From contig NZ_LDAS01000001.1 in NCBI RefSeq assembly GCF_001020565.1, forward strand, positions 782,402 to 846,401: DNA of 64,000 bases, read 5' to 3'. Positions 18,750-27,142 of the stretch are shown piece by piece (position 1 is the first letter of the stretch; each line of letters opens with the position of its first letter). Origin of the DNA: Maribacter thermophilus. GTDB lineage: Bacteria > Bacteroidota > Bacteroidia > Flavobacteriales > Flavobacteriaceae. The notes under the pieces were generated by a model. It was not told the origin of the DNA, ran no database searches, and saw nothing but the letters and a program-made list of their open reading frames with translations. The position numbers and the translations under genes are program-made.

Positions 18750-20921
18750 TTATTTCTTGGCCTGCACCAGTTCCAGTTGGTCTACGCTCACATTGGTGGT
18801 GAACATGCCATAATTTACGATGGCCTTGCCTTTTTCAATGCTATCTATGCTACCGACCGCCTTGCCATCTTGCATACGTACCCTATCGCCCACCTTAAAG
18901 ACAGGTCGGGGTTTGTTCTTTTCTTTGATGATGGCCTTTTTCTTTTCTATTTTCTTTTTTTCGCGTATGACCCTTACTTCTTTTTGTACCTCTTGGGCCA
19001 CCTGCGCCTTTTTAGCGCGTTCCGCTTTCGCCTCTTGGGCGGTTTTCTTTTTGCGCCTGCTGTTCTCTGTTTCTACAATGCGTAAAAGTTCTGAGATCAA
19101 TGGGCGTTTCTTGTTGTTTTGAAAATATTTGTCCGCCGCAATATTCACCTTGTTGCCCAATTGGATCATACGCTGATCATGGTCGTAAAGCTCTTGGTAG
19201 TTCTCTAGTTTGGCCTTGATCTTGGCGTTCAATTTTTCTAAACGGGCGGCCTCTTCACGTACTTTGGACTCTTCTTCTTGCAATCTAGAGCCTGTTTGTG
19301 CCATTTTACTGCGTTCTTTTTGCAATTTGGCAATGGTGGCATCAAAACGCACCTTGCCGCGCTCGATCTTCTTCTTGGCCTTGTTGATAAGGGAGTAGGG
19401 GATGCCGTTCTTTTGGGCCACTTCGAAGGTAAAAGAACTTCCTGCCTGTCCCAAGATCAATTGAAAGGTAGGTTCCAGCGTTTTGCTATCGAAGAGCATA
19501 TTGGCGTTGGTGGCATGTGGTAGTTCATTGGCCAGTGCCTTTAAATTGGCGTAATGGGTGGTAATGACACCATAGGAGCCCCTTTCGTAGAACACCTCTA
19601 AAAAGGCCTCTGCCAAAGCCCCGCCCAGTTCCGGGTCACTACCCGTACCAAATTCGTCTATCAAAAATAAAGTGCGGTCGTTACAGCGCTTTAAGAATTG
19701 GTTCATATTCTTTAACCGGTAACTGTATGTGCTCAGGTGGTTTTCGATGGACTGGTTATCGCCAATGTCTGTCAATATCTTATCAAAAAAACAAACCTCG
19801 CTGCGTTCGTGAACGGGAATCAACAGTCCGCTTTGCAGCATTACCTGCAACAGGCCAATGGTCTTTAGGGTGATGCTTTTTCCCCCGGCGTTGGGTCCCG
19901 AGATTACGATAATGCGGTTTTCGTTGTGCAGTTCTATTGTCTGCGGGTATGTTTTCTCTCCCTTTCTCTTATTGCTTAAAAACAACAAAGGGTGGTAGGC
20001 ATCTCGCAGGAAAAGGCGCTGTTCCGCATTTATTTTAGGCTTTATAGCATTAATATCTTGCGCGTATCTTGCTTTTGCGGCCGTAACGTCTATCTGGGTC
20101 AAATAAACCTGATAATCGCTTAAAAGCGCCCTAAAAGGTCTTATTTGATCTGTTAGTTGGTTTAAGATGCGTTGTATTTCCTCTTTCTCCTCAAATTCGA
20201 GGTTATTAAGTTCCCTGCTGTATTTTAAGGCGGCTTCCGGTTCTATGTACACAATACTTCCGGTTTTGGAGGTGCCCATAACCGCTCCCTTTATTTTTTT
20301 ACGGTACATGGCCTTTACCGCCAAGACCCTTCTGTTTTCCACAACGGACTCCCTGATGTCGTCCAGATAGTCCGAAGATTGATAACTGGCCAGTGCCGCG
20401 CCGAAGCTCTGGCTTATCTTGCCCCGTACTTGGTTCATTTGACGCCGGATGTTGAATAGGTTGTCGGAGGCATTGTCCTTGACCTCCCCAAAACGGTCGA
20501 TTACATTATTAATCAATACTGGAATTTCTTTGTTCGGTTCCAGTTCTAGGGCAAATTCATGTAGTAAAGGAAAGTATTCCTTGAATTTTTTAAAGAATTT
20601 CTGATGGGTGGCCACGGTATCACAGATACCCGCAATGCGTTTAAAACCTTGTAGCTCTAATGTGGTGTTCTCTATTTTTAACAACTTAAGCTCTCCGCCG
20701 ATACTGTCGAAACCATGACTTGGAATCTTGTTGTCGCTGATCAGCGATGAAAGGTATTCCGATGTTTTGCCCAACGATAGCTCCATTTGGGTCTGATGGG
20801 GCAAAGGCATTATTTCCAACGCGGCCTGTTTTCCCAGGTCCGTTTTACATCTGTCCGCAACCTGTTGTAAAACGGTAGGAAACTCTAAATCTTGAAGTGT
20901 TTTGGAATGTATCTTGGCCAC
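18750..20921 (-). CDS. mutS2: MutS2 family DNA-binding ATPase lacking the Smr domain
   Basis: About 723 residues. A MutS-type core/lever region (about 1-300) is followed by the ABC ATPase with Walker A GPNAGGKS, Walker B LFLIDEFGTGSDPE and the switch segment VITTHY, then a long charged coiled coil (about 490-640) and a KOW/SH3-like end (VGDRVRMQDGKAVGSI). The C-terminal Smr nuclease domain of B. subtilis MutS2 is absent, which I believe is usual in Bacteroidota. MutS2 proteins suppress recombination or rescue collided ribosomes in other phyla. I placed the start at a GTG (20921, MAKIHSKTLQDLEFP), where the family begins; the frame runs a further 138 bases upstream. Confidence 0.9.
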   Translation of the reverse strand: MAKIHSKTLQDLEFPTVLQQVADRCKTDLGKQAALEIMPLPHQTQMELSLGKTSEYLSSLISDNKIPSHGFDSIGGELKLLKIENTTLELQGFKRIAGICDTVATHQKFFKKFKEYFPLLHEFALELEPNKEIPVLINNVIDRFGEVKDNASDNLFNIRRQMNQVRGKISQSFGAALASYQSSDYLDDIRESVVENRRVLAVKAMYRKKIKGAVMGTSKTGSIVYIEPEAALKYSRELNNLEFEEKEEIQRILNQLTDQIRPFRALLSDYQVYLTQIDVTAAKARYAQDINAIKPKINAEQRLFLRDAYHPLLFLSNKRKGEKTYPQTIELHNENRIIVISGPNAGGKSITLKTIGLLQVMLQSGLLIPVHERSEVCFFDKILTDIGDNQSIENHLSTYSYRLKNMNQFLKRCNDRTLFLIDEFGTGSDPELGGALAEAFLEVFYERGSYGVITTHYANLKALANELPHATNANMLFDSKTLEPTFQLILGQAGSSFTFEVAQKNGIPYSLINKAKKKIERGKVRFDATIAKLQKERSKMAQTGSRLQEEESKVREEAARLEKLNAKIKAKLENYQELYDHDQRMIQLGNKVNIAADKYFQNNKKRPLISELLRIVETENSRRKKKTAQEAKAERAKKAQVAQEVQKEVRVIREKKKIEKKKAIIKEKNKPRPVFKVGDRVRMQDGKAVGSIDSIEKGKAIVNYGMFTTNVSVDQLELVQAKK

Positions 20922-21072
20922 AATATTGTTTAATGGGTCGCAAAGGTAGCTAGTTGGGATCGAAATGTAAAATTCATGGGTGCCCGTAATCCTTTTTTGT
21001 TTTTTGATGAGAGAGGTCGTTTGTATCGTTTTGCGTGGTAAAATCCATAAGTTTGTCAAAAAAAACAGTAAA

Positions 21073-21738
21073 ATGCCCGTTGATATTCATCCAAGTTGGA
21101 AAGAGAGATTGCAATCTGAGTTCATAAAGCCTTATTTTACTGAACTTACCGAATTTGTAAAAAACGAATACGCCCAACATACCTGTTACCCAAAGGGAAG
21201 CGATATATTTTCTGCCTTTGACCATTGCCCGTTCGATAAAACCAAAGTGGTCATCATTGGGCAAGACCCTTATCATGGTCCCGATCAGGCGAACGGACTC
21301 TGTTTTTCGGTTAAGGACGGCATTCCCCACCCACCATCATTGGTCAATATTTTTAAGGAGATAGAGACCGATATAGGGGTGTCCTACCCAAAGAGCAGCA
21401 ACTTGGAAAGATGGGCCGATCAAGGGGTGTTATTGTTAAACGCAACCCTTACAGTGCGGGCACACCAAGCTGGGAGTCACCAAAAAAAGGGTTGGGAAAC
21501 CTTTACCGATGCCGTAATAAAAACAATATCGGATGAAAAAGAAGGGGTGGTTTTCTTGCTGTGGGGCGGTTTTGCGAAGAAGAAAGCGACCTTGATAGAT
21601 AAGAACAGGCATCACATACTAACTTCGGGGCACCCCTCTCCCTTAAGTGCCAACAGAGGGTATTGGTTCGGTAACAGGCATTTTAGCAAGGCCAATGAAA
21701 TTTTAGGCCGTAATGGCCAGTTGCCTATCAATTGGTAA
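21073..21738 (+). CDS. ung: Uracil-DNA glycosylase
   Basis: A 221-residue family 1 enzyme that removes uracil from DNA at the start of base excision repair. Catalytic GQDPYHG, the aromatic/Asn pocket GVLLLNATLTVRAHQAGSH and the DNA-inserting HPSPLSANRGYWFG are complete. The start is the ATG giving MPVDIHPSWKERL; upstream in-frame codons run into the mutS2 control region. It is divergent from mutS2 with about 150 bases between, and its last 11 bases overlap the convergent gene below. Confidence 0.97.
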   Translation: MPVDIHPSWKERLQSEFIKPYFTELTEFVKNEYAQHTCYPKGSDIFSAFDHCPFDKTKVVIIGQDPYHGPDQANGLCFSVKDGIPHPPSLVNIFKEIETDIGVSYPKSSNLERWADQGVLLLNATLTVRAHQAGSHQKKGWETFTDAVIKTISDEKEGVVFLLWGGFAKKKATLIDKNRHHILTSGHPSPLSANRGYWFGNRHFSKANEILGRNGQLPINW

Positions 21739-22162
21739 GATCTATGTCCGCAATGGCATCCATACGCGCCTTTTGTGGTTTTGGAGGTAAAGGTTGAATA
21801 AAGGGTTTTACCCGCATATATTCTTGCCATCTATACTGTTCCAGTACTTGGCCCATTTCGGTGGTTTCTTTACTGGAGAGGTTTTTTAATAAAGTGTATT
21901 TGGCGGCCTCTGAAAGACTATCATCTTCTTCGATAGCCTTTTTTTTCACTAAGTAACGGGCGACCGTTTGTCGGAATTCGAGTGCTTGATCGGTACCCAT
22001 TACCAGATAAGGTTGGTACTCGGCCGTTATATCAATGGCCTTGGAGCGTATTTTATAATCAATTTTAAGGGCGTATAAGGTTTGTGCCCTGGTAACGGAA
22101 TAGGTACTGATGAATAGGATAAATAAAAATACTTTAAAAAATGGTATCTGTTTGGTTTTCAT
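21728..22162 (-). CDS. Hypothetical exported protein
   Basis: 144 residues. A clear signal peptide (1-27, ending VTRAQ) is followed by a mixed alpha/beta region with a helical middle (about 60-105, EFRQTVARYLVKKK) and a proline-rich stretch PFIQPLPPKPQ near residue 118. No family is recognised. Its 3' end overlaps the ung stop region by 11 bases on the opposite strand. Confidence 0.6.
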   Translation of the reverse strand: MKTKQIPFFKVFLFILFISTYSVTRAQTLYALKIDYKIRSKAIDITAEYQPYLVMGTDQALEFRQTVARYLVKKKAIEEDDSLSEAAKYTLLKNLSSKETTEMGQVLEQYRWQEYMRVKPFIQPLPPKPQKARMDAIADIDLTN

Positions 22163-22523
22163 GTTTTTAAAATCTTTTTATTCAACAATAAGATTATGCG
22201 GAAAATAACACTCTAAATTAATAAATGGTAGTTTTATTTGTCAAGTATATTTTTCTTAAAAAATCTTAAGAAGTTGTTTAAGCCCATGTATTGCCTGAAG
22301 CGGTATTGGTGAATTGGGCAGTTTGGCATAAAGCATTGTAGTGGACCTGGGCAAATGTATGAAACCTTATAATGGTTGGTGTTTATTGGTGTTTTGAAGT
22401 CTTGTATAATTTTTTTATCGGTACGTACAATAAATATGTCATTTGGGTAGTTTTCTAATTAGTGTTTTCGTTAAAAATAGGTAAGAAAATACTGAAACTA
22501 ACAATAAAGTAAAAACTACTAAC
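22163..22523. other. Intergenic control region upstream of the orphan response regulator
   Basis: 361 AT-rich bases separate two divergent genes. A perfect inverted repeat, TTCTTAA (22253-22259) with TTAAGAA (22266-22272), is visible. No clean promoter box pair or open frame was found. Confidence 0.35.
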
Positions 22524-22952
22524 ATGAAAAAATTTGATCACTTAAGCTCTATCTTGTTGATAGACGATGATGAGGCAAGCAACTTTCTTCATTCTATTTT
22601 CATTAATAAACTAGGCTTGGATATTGAGATAAACTCAGCTCTTAATGGTCAAGAAGGTTTGGATTTTATTCTAGATAAAGGTCTGGAAAAATTGTCGTTG
22701 CCCTGTATGGTAATGTTGGATTTACGAATGCCGGTCAAAGACGGTTGGGAATTCATGAAAATGTACGAGGAGCAAGTGCCTCAAAAATTAAAAGACCAAA
22801 TAGTTATTGTTTTGGTTACCATAAGTGATAACCAAGAGGATAAGGATAAGGCCATTGCGAATCCACATATTGTAGATTTTGCCCAAAAACCACTGTCTGA
22901 CAGTACTTTTAGAAAACTAATCAATAAGCATTTTGAGTTAGAATTGGTCTAA
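22524..22952 (+). CDS. Single-domain response regulator (receiver only)
   Basis: 142 residues forming one complete receiver domain with no output domain. The acidic pocket is IDDDE (Asp14-16), the phospho-accepting aspartate is Asp66 in LDLRMP, the switch threonine is in VLVTIS and the conserved lysine is Lys122 in AQKPL. Such CheY-like proteins relay phosphate or bind a partner protein. No histidine kinase lies in the window, so it is an orphan here. A long AT-rich region precedes it. Confidence 0.9.
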   Translation: MKKFDHLSSILLIDDDEASNFLHSIFINKLGLDIEINSALNGQEGLDFILDKGLEKLSLPCMVMLDLRMPVKDGWEFMKMYEEQVPQKLKDQIVIVLVTISDNQEDKDKAIANPHIVDFAQKPLSDSTFRKLINKHFELELV

Positions 22953-22961
22953 CCCCCTAAT

Positions 22962-23810
22962 TTATTGGAGCAAGAAAACATCGGGAGCCAATTTCTTTTC
23001 TATAAGATCTAGGTTTAAGAGTGTTTGCTGTACTTTTTCGAGTGTTTCCTCTGGAAGTTGCTTTTGGCTCCATGTAGTGATGCCCATCCATTCTTGAATG
23101 TCTTCTAGCTGTTGTTGGTATCTATTCGCTAATGTTTTGTCTATACTCGGAATATTTTTAAATTCCGTCGTGTACAAATTAATGACTTCAACTATGTGTT
23201 GAACAAGGCTTTTGTGGGCATTTAGGAATTTGTTGGTACCTACAAGCATAAAACAAGGCCATGGGGTAGGGCAGTCTCCCAATCTTCTAAAAACACCTGT
23301 GTCCACCAATGGTTTGGTGGTAAAATGCTCCCACATAAAGTAATCGGCATCTCCATTTCTGAGACCCTTTACCGCTCCTTCAAGGTTGTTAATGACCTCA
23401 AATTGTAATTCAGCCGGATTCCATCCCTTGTTCTGGGCCTGTACAAAGGCCATTAAATGACTTCCGCTACCGTACCTGCTAATAGCTACTTTTTTGTTCT
23501 CTAGGTCGTTTAGTGTATTAAAATCGCTATCTGCAGATACATGTACGCCCCATAATAGGGGAGAGGCGATATATTCTTGGACAATTTTAGCGGAATTACC
23601 TTCGGTAATGCTTTTTATGATTCCTTCGGTTAAGATGATAGCGAGGTCTGTTTCTTCATTGGCCAGCATTTGGCACATTTTACCGGTCCCTTCAGGAACA
23701 TCCGTCCATTGCAAATCGATACCCCTTTGTTCAAAAGCACCTTCTTCGATGGCCAGGTGCCAGGGTAGATTAAAGTGTTCGGGAACACCGATAATTTTTA
23801 CGGATTTCAA
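22962..23810 (-). CDS. Periplasmic-binding-fold protein without signal peptide (NMT1/THI5/SsuA-like)
   Basis: 282 residues resembling the type 2 substrate-binding fold of SsuA/ThiY proteins: KIIGVPEHFNLPWHLAIEEGAFEQRG at the start in the usual strand-loop-helix order, LANEETDLAIILTEG, then KKVAISRYGSGSH. It starts directly with MKSVKI and has no export signal, so it probably works in the cytoplasm, unlike a transporter subunit. It starts 4 bases inside the nucleoside phosphorylase gene, so translation is probably coupled. No permease or ATPase is nearby. An enzyme with this fold (as in MqnA/MqnD or Thi5) is an alternative, but I see no diagnostic residues. Confidence 0.72.
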   Translation of the reverse strand: MKSVKIIGVPEHFNLPWHLAIEEGAFEQRGIDLQWTDVPEGTGKMCQMLANEETDLAIILTEGIIKSITEGNSAKIVQEYIASPLLWGVHVSADSDFNTLNDLENKKVAISRYGSGSHLMAFVQAQNKGWNPAELQFEVINNLEGAVKGLRNGDADYFMWEHFTTKPLVDTGVFRRLGDCPTPWPCFMLVGTNKFLNAHKSLVQHIVEVINLYTTEFKNIPSIDKTLANRYQQQLEDIQEWMGITTWSQKQLPEETLEKVQQTLLNLDLIEKKLAPDVFLLQ

Positions 23811-24679
23811 TTGGATGTAAGTTTTTGAAGTGTGAATTTAATAAGTTTTTCCACCGATTCGGAAGGGTTTTTCGAAAACGTACCTGCTACCCTGTTTGCC
23901 AATATGCAGTTTAGGGATATGGCATGGTGACCCAAGAGTTTAGATAAGGCATAAATACCCGAAGTCTCCATTTCCAAATTGGTTATTTGGTGTTTGTTGT
24001 GTCTGAAACTGGATAGCACGTTGGTAAAATCATCAATAGAGGGAGAGAGTCTTAGCTTTCTTCCTTGCGGACCGTAAAACCCTGTATTGGTGGCGGTAAA
24101 ACCTAATCGTATACGATTATCGCTAAACTTTTTTGCCAATTCTTTATCAAAATCTATGATATAGGGCCTTGCTTTTTTTTCTGACCATTGCGAATGGGCA
24201 ACAAAGGCATTTTCTATTTCCTGATATTGTTCGTAATCATTTTCATAGAAATGCAGCAACCCGTCAAACCCCATGGCATACTCGCTTAGTAGCCATGAAT
24301 CGATAGGGATTTCGGGTTGTATCGCTCCCGACGTGCCTATCCGGACAATTTGTAATCGTATACGATTTTCTTTAAGTGTTTTGCTTTCAAAATCGATGTT
24401 TACAAGAGCGTCCAGTTCATTAAGTACAATATCTATATTGTCTGTTCCTATACCCGTAGAGATTACACTGATCCGTTTTCCGTTCAGTACACCGGTGTGT
24501 GTCAGAAATTCTCGTTTTCCCTTTTTTAATTGGATAGTATCAAAGTGTTTTGAGACTTCTTTTACACGTTCGGGGTCACCTACCGTAATAATGGTGTGTG
24601 CAATGTCTTGTGGTAATAGGTTTAGGTGGTAAATGCTTCCATCGGCATTTGTGACAAGCTCTGAAGGGCTCAACGACAT
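23807..24679 (-). CDS. Nucleoside phosphorylase (PNP/UDP family)
   Basis: 290 residues of the purine-nucleoside/uridine phosphorylase family, which splits nucleosides with phosphate. The phosphate loop is VGDPERV, GTSGAI is the conserved central turn, and MEMETSGIYAL-like NLEMETSGIYAL binds the ribose. It resembles uridine phosphorylase most, but base specificity cannot be read by eye. It sits in the middle of a three-gene operon: 1 base after the DUF1835 gene and overlapping the binding-fold gene by 4 bases. Confidence 0.88.
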   Translation of the reverse strand: MSLSPSELVTNADGSIYHLNLLPQDIAHTIITVGDPERVKEVSKHFDTIQLKKGKREFLTHTGVLNGKRISVISTGIGTDNIDIVLNELDALVNIDFESKTLKENRIRLQIVRIGTSGAIQPEIPIDSWLLSEYAMGFDGLLHFYENDYEQYQEIENAFVAHSQWSEKKARPYIIDFDKELAKKFSDNRIRLGFTATNTGFYGPQGRKLRLSPSIDDFTNVLSSFRHNKHQITNLEMETSGIYALSKLLGHHAISLNCILANRVAGTFSKNPSESVEKLIKFTLQKLTSN

Positions 24680-24680
24680 G

Positions 24681-25613
24681 TTACAGCTTTAAAATTCTGT
24701 TGGAGTCCGTGTTGTATAGAAAATTGTATTTTAAGGCACCACCCAGGTAAACATCGTTATCCTGTATACAGGAATAATAGTTGGTCTGTTGTTCCAGTAT
24801 TTGTTTTCCCTTTTTTGATAGCCTTACGGGATTCATGGAGGTGAACAATGGTTTTAGTCTTTGCAGTGCACGTTGGTATTGTGTGTCGCCAAAACCAAGA
24901 TTGCCCTGGTTACTTAGAATGGTATTAAGAAAATCGGTCTTTGATTTAGGTTTTTGATCCAGTCCAACGCGTAAAATGTTGTTTTCCATTTCGTTGAGTC
25001 CGTTGGCGATACTCGGAAAACGTTTTAGGTGTGTTTTTATGGCATCTCCTAAATAATCGAAATGATAATCCTCAAAATCCGTTAAATTTTCAAGTCTGAT
25101 AGGATTGTTGCTACAATATAATTGCCATACATAATCGGCATACTCGATATCGTCTTGGTTTAAGACAACCCTATTGTTGTATTTATTAAGAAGTTGCTCG
25201 TCGGAAAGTTCGTTTAAACTGTATAGTTTATCGGTTTTATCCTCTTTTCCGCTACATACGAGTGATATCTCTGCGTATTTGCGATGGGTGAGCAACCAAC
25301 TGATTACTGCCAACATATTAATTTGGCAAAAAAGGTCGTATTCGAACCATAGCACTATTTGATCTTGCTGTTTGTGGTTGCAAAGTGACCTGTATTCTTT
25401 TAAAGTTTTTTCTATAAACCAAGATTTGGATACTTTGTAGTTCTTGTTAAGAAATTCAAACCTGGTTTTCCAAAAAGATTCGCTGCCTACATTGGTCAAC
25501 GTTTTTCCTTCACAGAGCATTTCTCGCCATGTAATGACATCGCCCTTAAGATTAAGCTTGTTTAGACGTTCCGTAAAACTGTCTCCATTTGTAATGTGTA
25601 GAAGGGAACTCAT
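24681..25613 (-). CDS. DUF1835 domain-containing protein
   Basis: 310 residues. The start SLLHITNGDSFTERL with the following WREMLCEG and the block VLWFEYDLFCQINMLAVISWL are the marks of DUF1835 (N-terminal about 1-125). The C-terminal half (about 190-300) is helical and resembles the DUF3658-like partner domain. The function is unknown. It heads the operon with the phosphorylase and the binding-fold protein, so a role in nucleoside or cofactor salvage is possible but unproven. Confidence 0.75.
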   Translation of the reverse strand: MSSLLHITNGDSFTERLNKLNLKGDVITWREMLCEGKTLTNVGSESFWKTRFEFLNKNYKVSKSWFIEKTLKEYRSLCNHKQQDQIVLWFEYDLFCQINMLAVISWLLTHRKYAEISLVCSGKEDKTDKLYSLNELSDEQLLNKYNNRVVLNQDDIEYADYVWQLYCSNNPIRLENLTDFEDYHFDYLGDAIKTHLKRFPSIANGLNEMENNILRVGLDQKPKSKTDFLNTILSNQGNLGFGDTQYQRALQRLKPLFTSMNPVRLSKKGKQILEQQTNYYSCIQDNDVYLGGALKYNFLYNTDSNRILKL

Positions 25614-25729
25614 TTTCCGGTGTTATTTTTTTGGTTGAATTGTTAAAAGTAAGGTTAAAAGTAAAAAAACAAAAGATTTTAACATAAAAAGACGCAACCC
25701 TAATAAGTAACGGTTACGAAGTCAGTATT

Positions 25730-26056
25730 TTAACCTCCTACACGCTTTACTTTAAAGCCTTTTTCCTTTAAAATAACCATGATCTTATCTCTGTAATCCC
25801 CTTGTATTATAATACGGTCGTCTTTAAAACTGCCACCTACACTAAGTTTGGTCTTAAGTTCCTTGGCCAACTTTTTAAAATCGCTGTCGGCCCCGGTATA
25901 GCCCTCTAGAATGGTAATGGGCTTTCCTTTTCGTTTTTCATACTTACAGATGATAGGGTCGTCCTGAAGCCAGATATCGCTCTTTTCTTCGATTTCTTGG
26001 GATTCTTCCGGTTCGTGGTCCGGAAACAGGTTTTTTAATTGATCTTTTAAGTCCAT
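25730..26056 (-). CDS. SUI1/eIF1-like translation factor (YciH family)
   Basis: 108 residues. The C-terminal 70 form the SUI1 fold: KRKGKPITILEGYTG, then LAKELKTKLSVGGSFKD and IIIQGDYRDKIMVILKEKGF. E. coli YciH resembles eukaryotic eIF1 and can influence start-codon fidelity on the 30S subunit. The N-terminal 35 residues are acidic. It begins 3 bases after the oxygenase gene and is clearly cotranscribed with it. Confidence 0.9.
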   Translation of the reverse strand: MDLKDQLKNLFPDHEPEESQEIEEKSDIWLQDDPIICKYEKRKGKPITILEGYTGADSDFKKLAKELKTKLSVGGSFKDDRIIIQGDYRDKIMVILKEKGFKVKRVGG

Positions 26057-26059
26057 GAA

Positions 26060-27010
26060 TTATTTTTTGATCAAACCAAGTTCTATCAATCTTTGGTGGA
26101 GAAATTCTCCGGCCGTTATATCTTCAAATTGCTTGGGGTGGTCCTCATCTATACAGTGCTCAAGGCAATTCAACGGCATTTCGCTGATCGGGTGCATAAA
26201 GAAAGGTACCGAATACCTGGAAGTGCCCCATAGTTCTCTCGGCGGATTTACCACTTGGTGTATGGTAGATAATAATTTGTTATTGGTAAGCCTCGACAAC
26301 ATGTCGCCGACATTGATCATTAATTGGTCGGGTTTGGCGATGGCGTCTACCCATTCGCCCTTATGGTTCTGTACTTGTAGGCCTTTTCCATGAGCTCCCA
26401 TTAAAAGGGTAATAAGGTTAATGTCCCCATGTGCCGCGGCCCTTACCGCATTCTTTGGCTCACTGGTAATGGGTGGGTAATGTATAGGTCTTAGAATGCT
26501 ATTTCCGTTTTTAATATAGTTGTCAAAATAAGTTTCTTCGAGTTCTAAGTGCAAAGCCAATGCCCGTAGCACATATTTTGCCGTTTTCTCCAACATTTTA
26601 TAGGTTTCCTTGCCTACTTCATTGAATTTTGGCAGTTCTTCGACGATGACATTGTCAGGGTATTCAGCCTCTAGTTTTGGGTCATCTTCTACATATTGCC
26701 CAAAATGCCAAAACTCCTTTAGGTCCCCTTCTTTTCTTCCTTTTGCATGTTCTTTTCCAAAAGAGGTATAACCACGCTGTCCCCCAATACCCTCAATTTC
26801 ATACTTATCCTTTATTTCTTGGGGCAGGTCAAAGAATTTTTTGATTTCGGTATATAGGTTGTCTACAAGTTCATCTGATAAAAAATGCCCTCCTAGGGCA
26901 ACAAAACCTATTTCTTCAAAAGCAGCTCCTATTTCATTTACAAATTTTTGCTTTCGCTTTGGGTCTCCTGAAATAAAATCATTCAAATCAACACTTGGCA
27001 CTAAACTCAT
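26060..27010 (-). CDS. Isopenicillin N synthase family 2-oxoglutarate/Fe(II) oxygenase
   Basis: 316 residues with the jelly-roll oxygenase motifs: iron ligands His194 and Asp196 in HGDINLITLL and His251 in STIHQVV, plus the cosubstrate-binding RYS (Arg265, Ser267). The N-terminal DIOX_N region carries GFVALGGH and RGYTSFG. Bacterial members oxidise small metabolites; the substrate is unknown. I chose the ATG at 27010 over a TTG six codons upstream. It forms a two-gene operon with the SUI1 gene. Confidence 0.9.
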   Translation of the reverse strand: MSLVPSVDLNDFISGDPKRKQKFVNEIGAAFEEIGFVALGGHFLSDELVDNLYTEIKKFFDLPQEIKDKYEIEGIGGQRGYTSFGKEHAKGRKEGDLKEFWHFGQYVEDDPKLEAEYPDNVIVEELPKFNEVGKETYKMLEKTAKYVLRALALHLELEETYFDNYIKNGNSILRPIHYPPITSEPKNAVRAAAHGDINLITLLMGAHGKGLQVQNHKGEWVDAIAKPDQLMINVGDMLSRLTNNKLLSTIHQVVNPPRELWGTSRYSVPFFMHPISEMPLNCLEHCIDEDHPKQFEDITAGEFLHQRLIELGLIKK

Positions 27011-27142
27011 ATCTTGTTGTTTTATCAATAGGGAGTAAAATTACAAATAATTGAGCAGATCTTATACTGTTATGACAGCAACAGTTTGATGGCTTTTTTG
27101 TTACATTTATGCCTAAATCTTAAAAATAAGGTAGCATTACAG

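Noticed and set aside
22962-24679. Futalosine menaquinone pathway (MqnA/MqnB) for the binding-fold protein and phosphorylase
   Set aside because: Only the folds are suggestive; no MqnC, MqnD or MqnE is nearby and no diagnostic residues are recognised.
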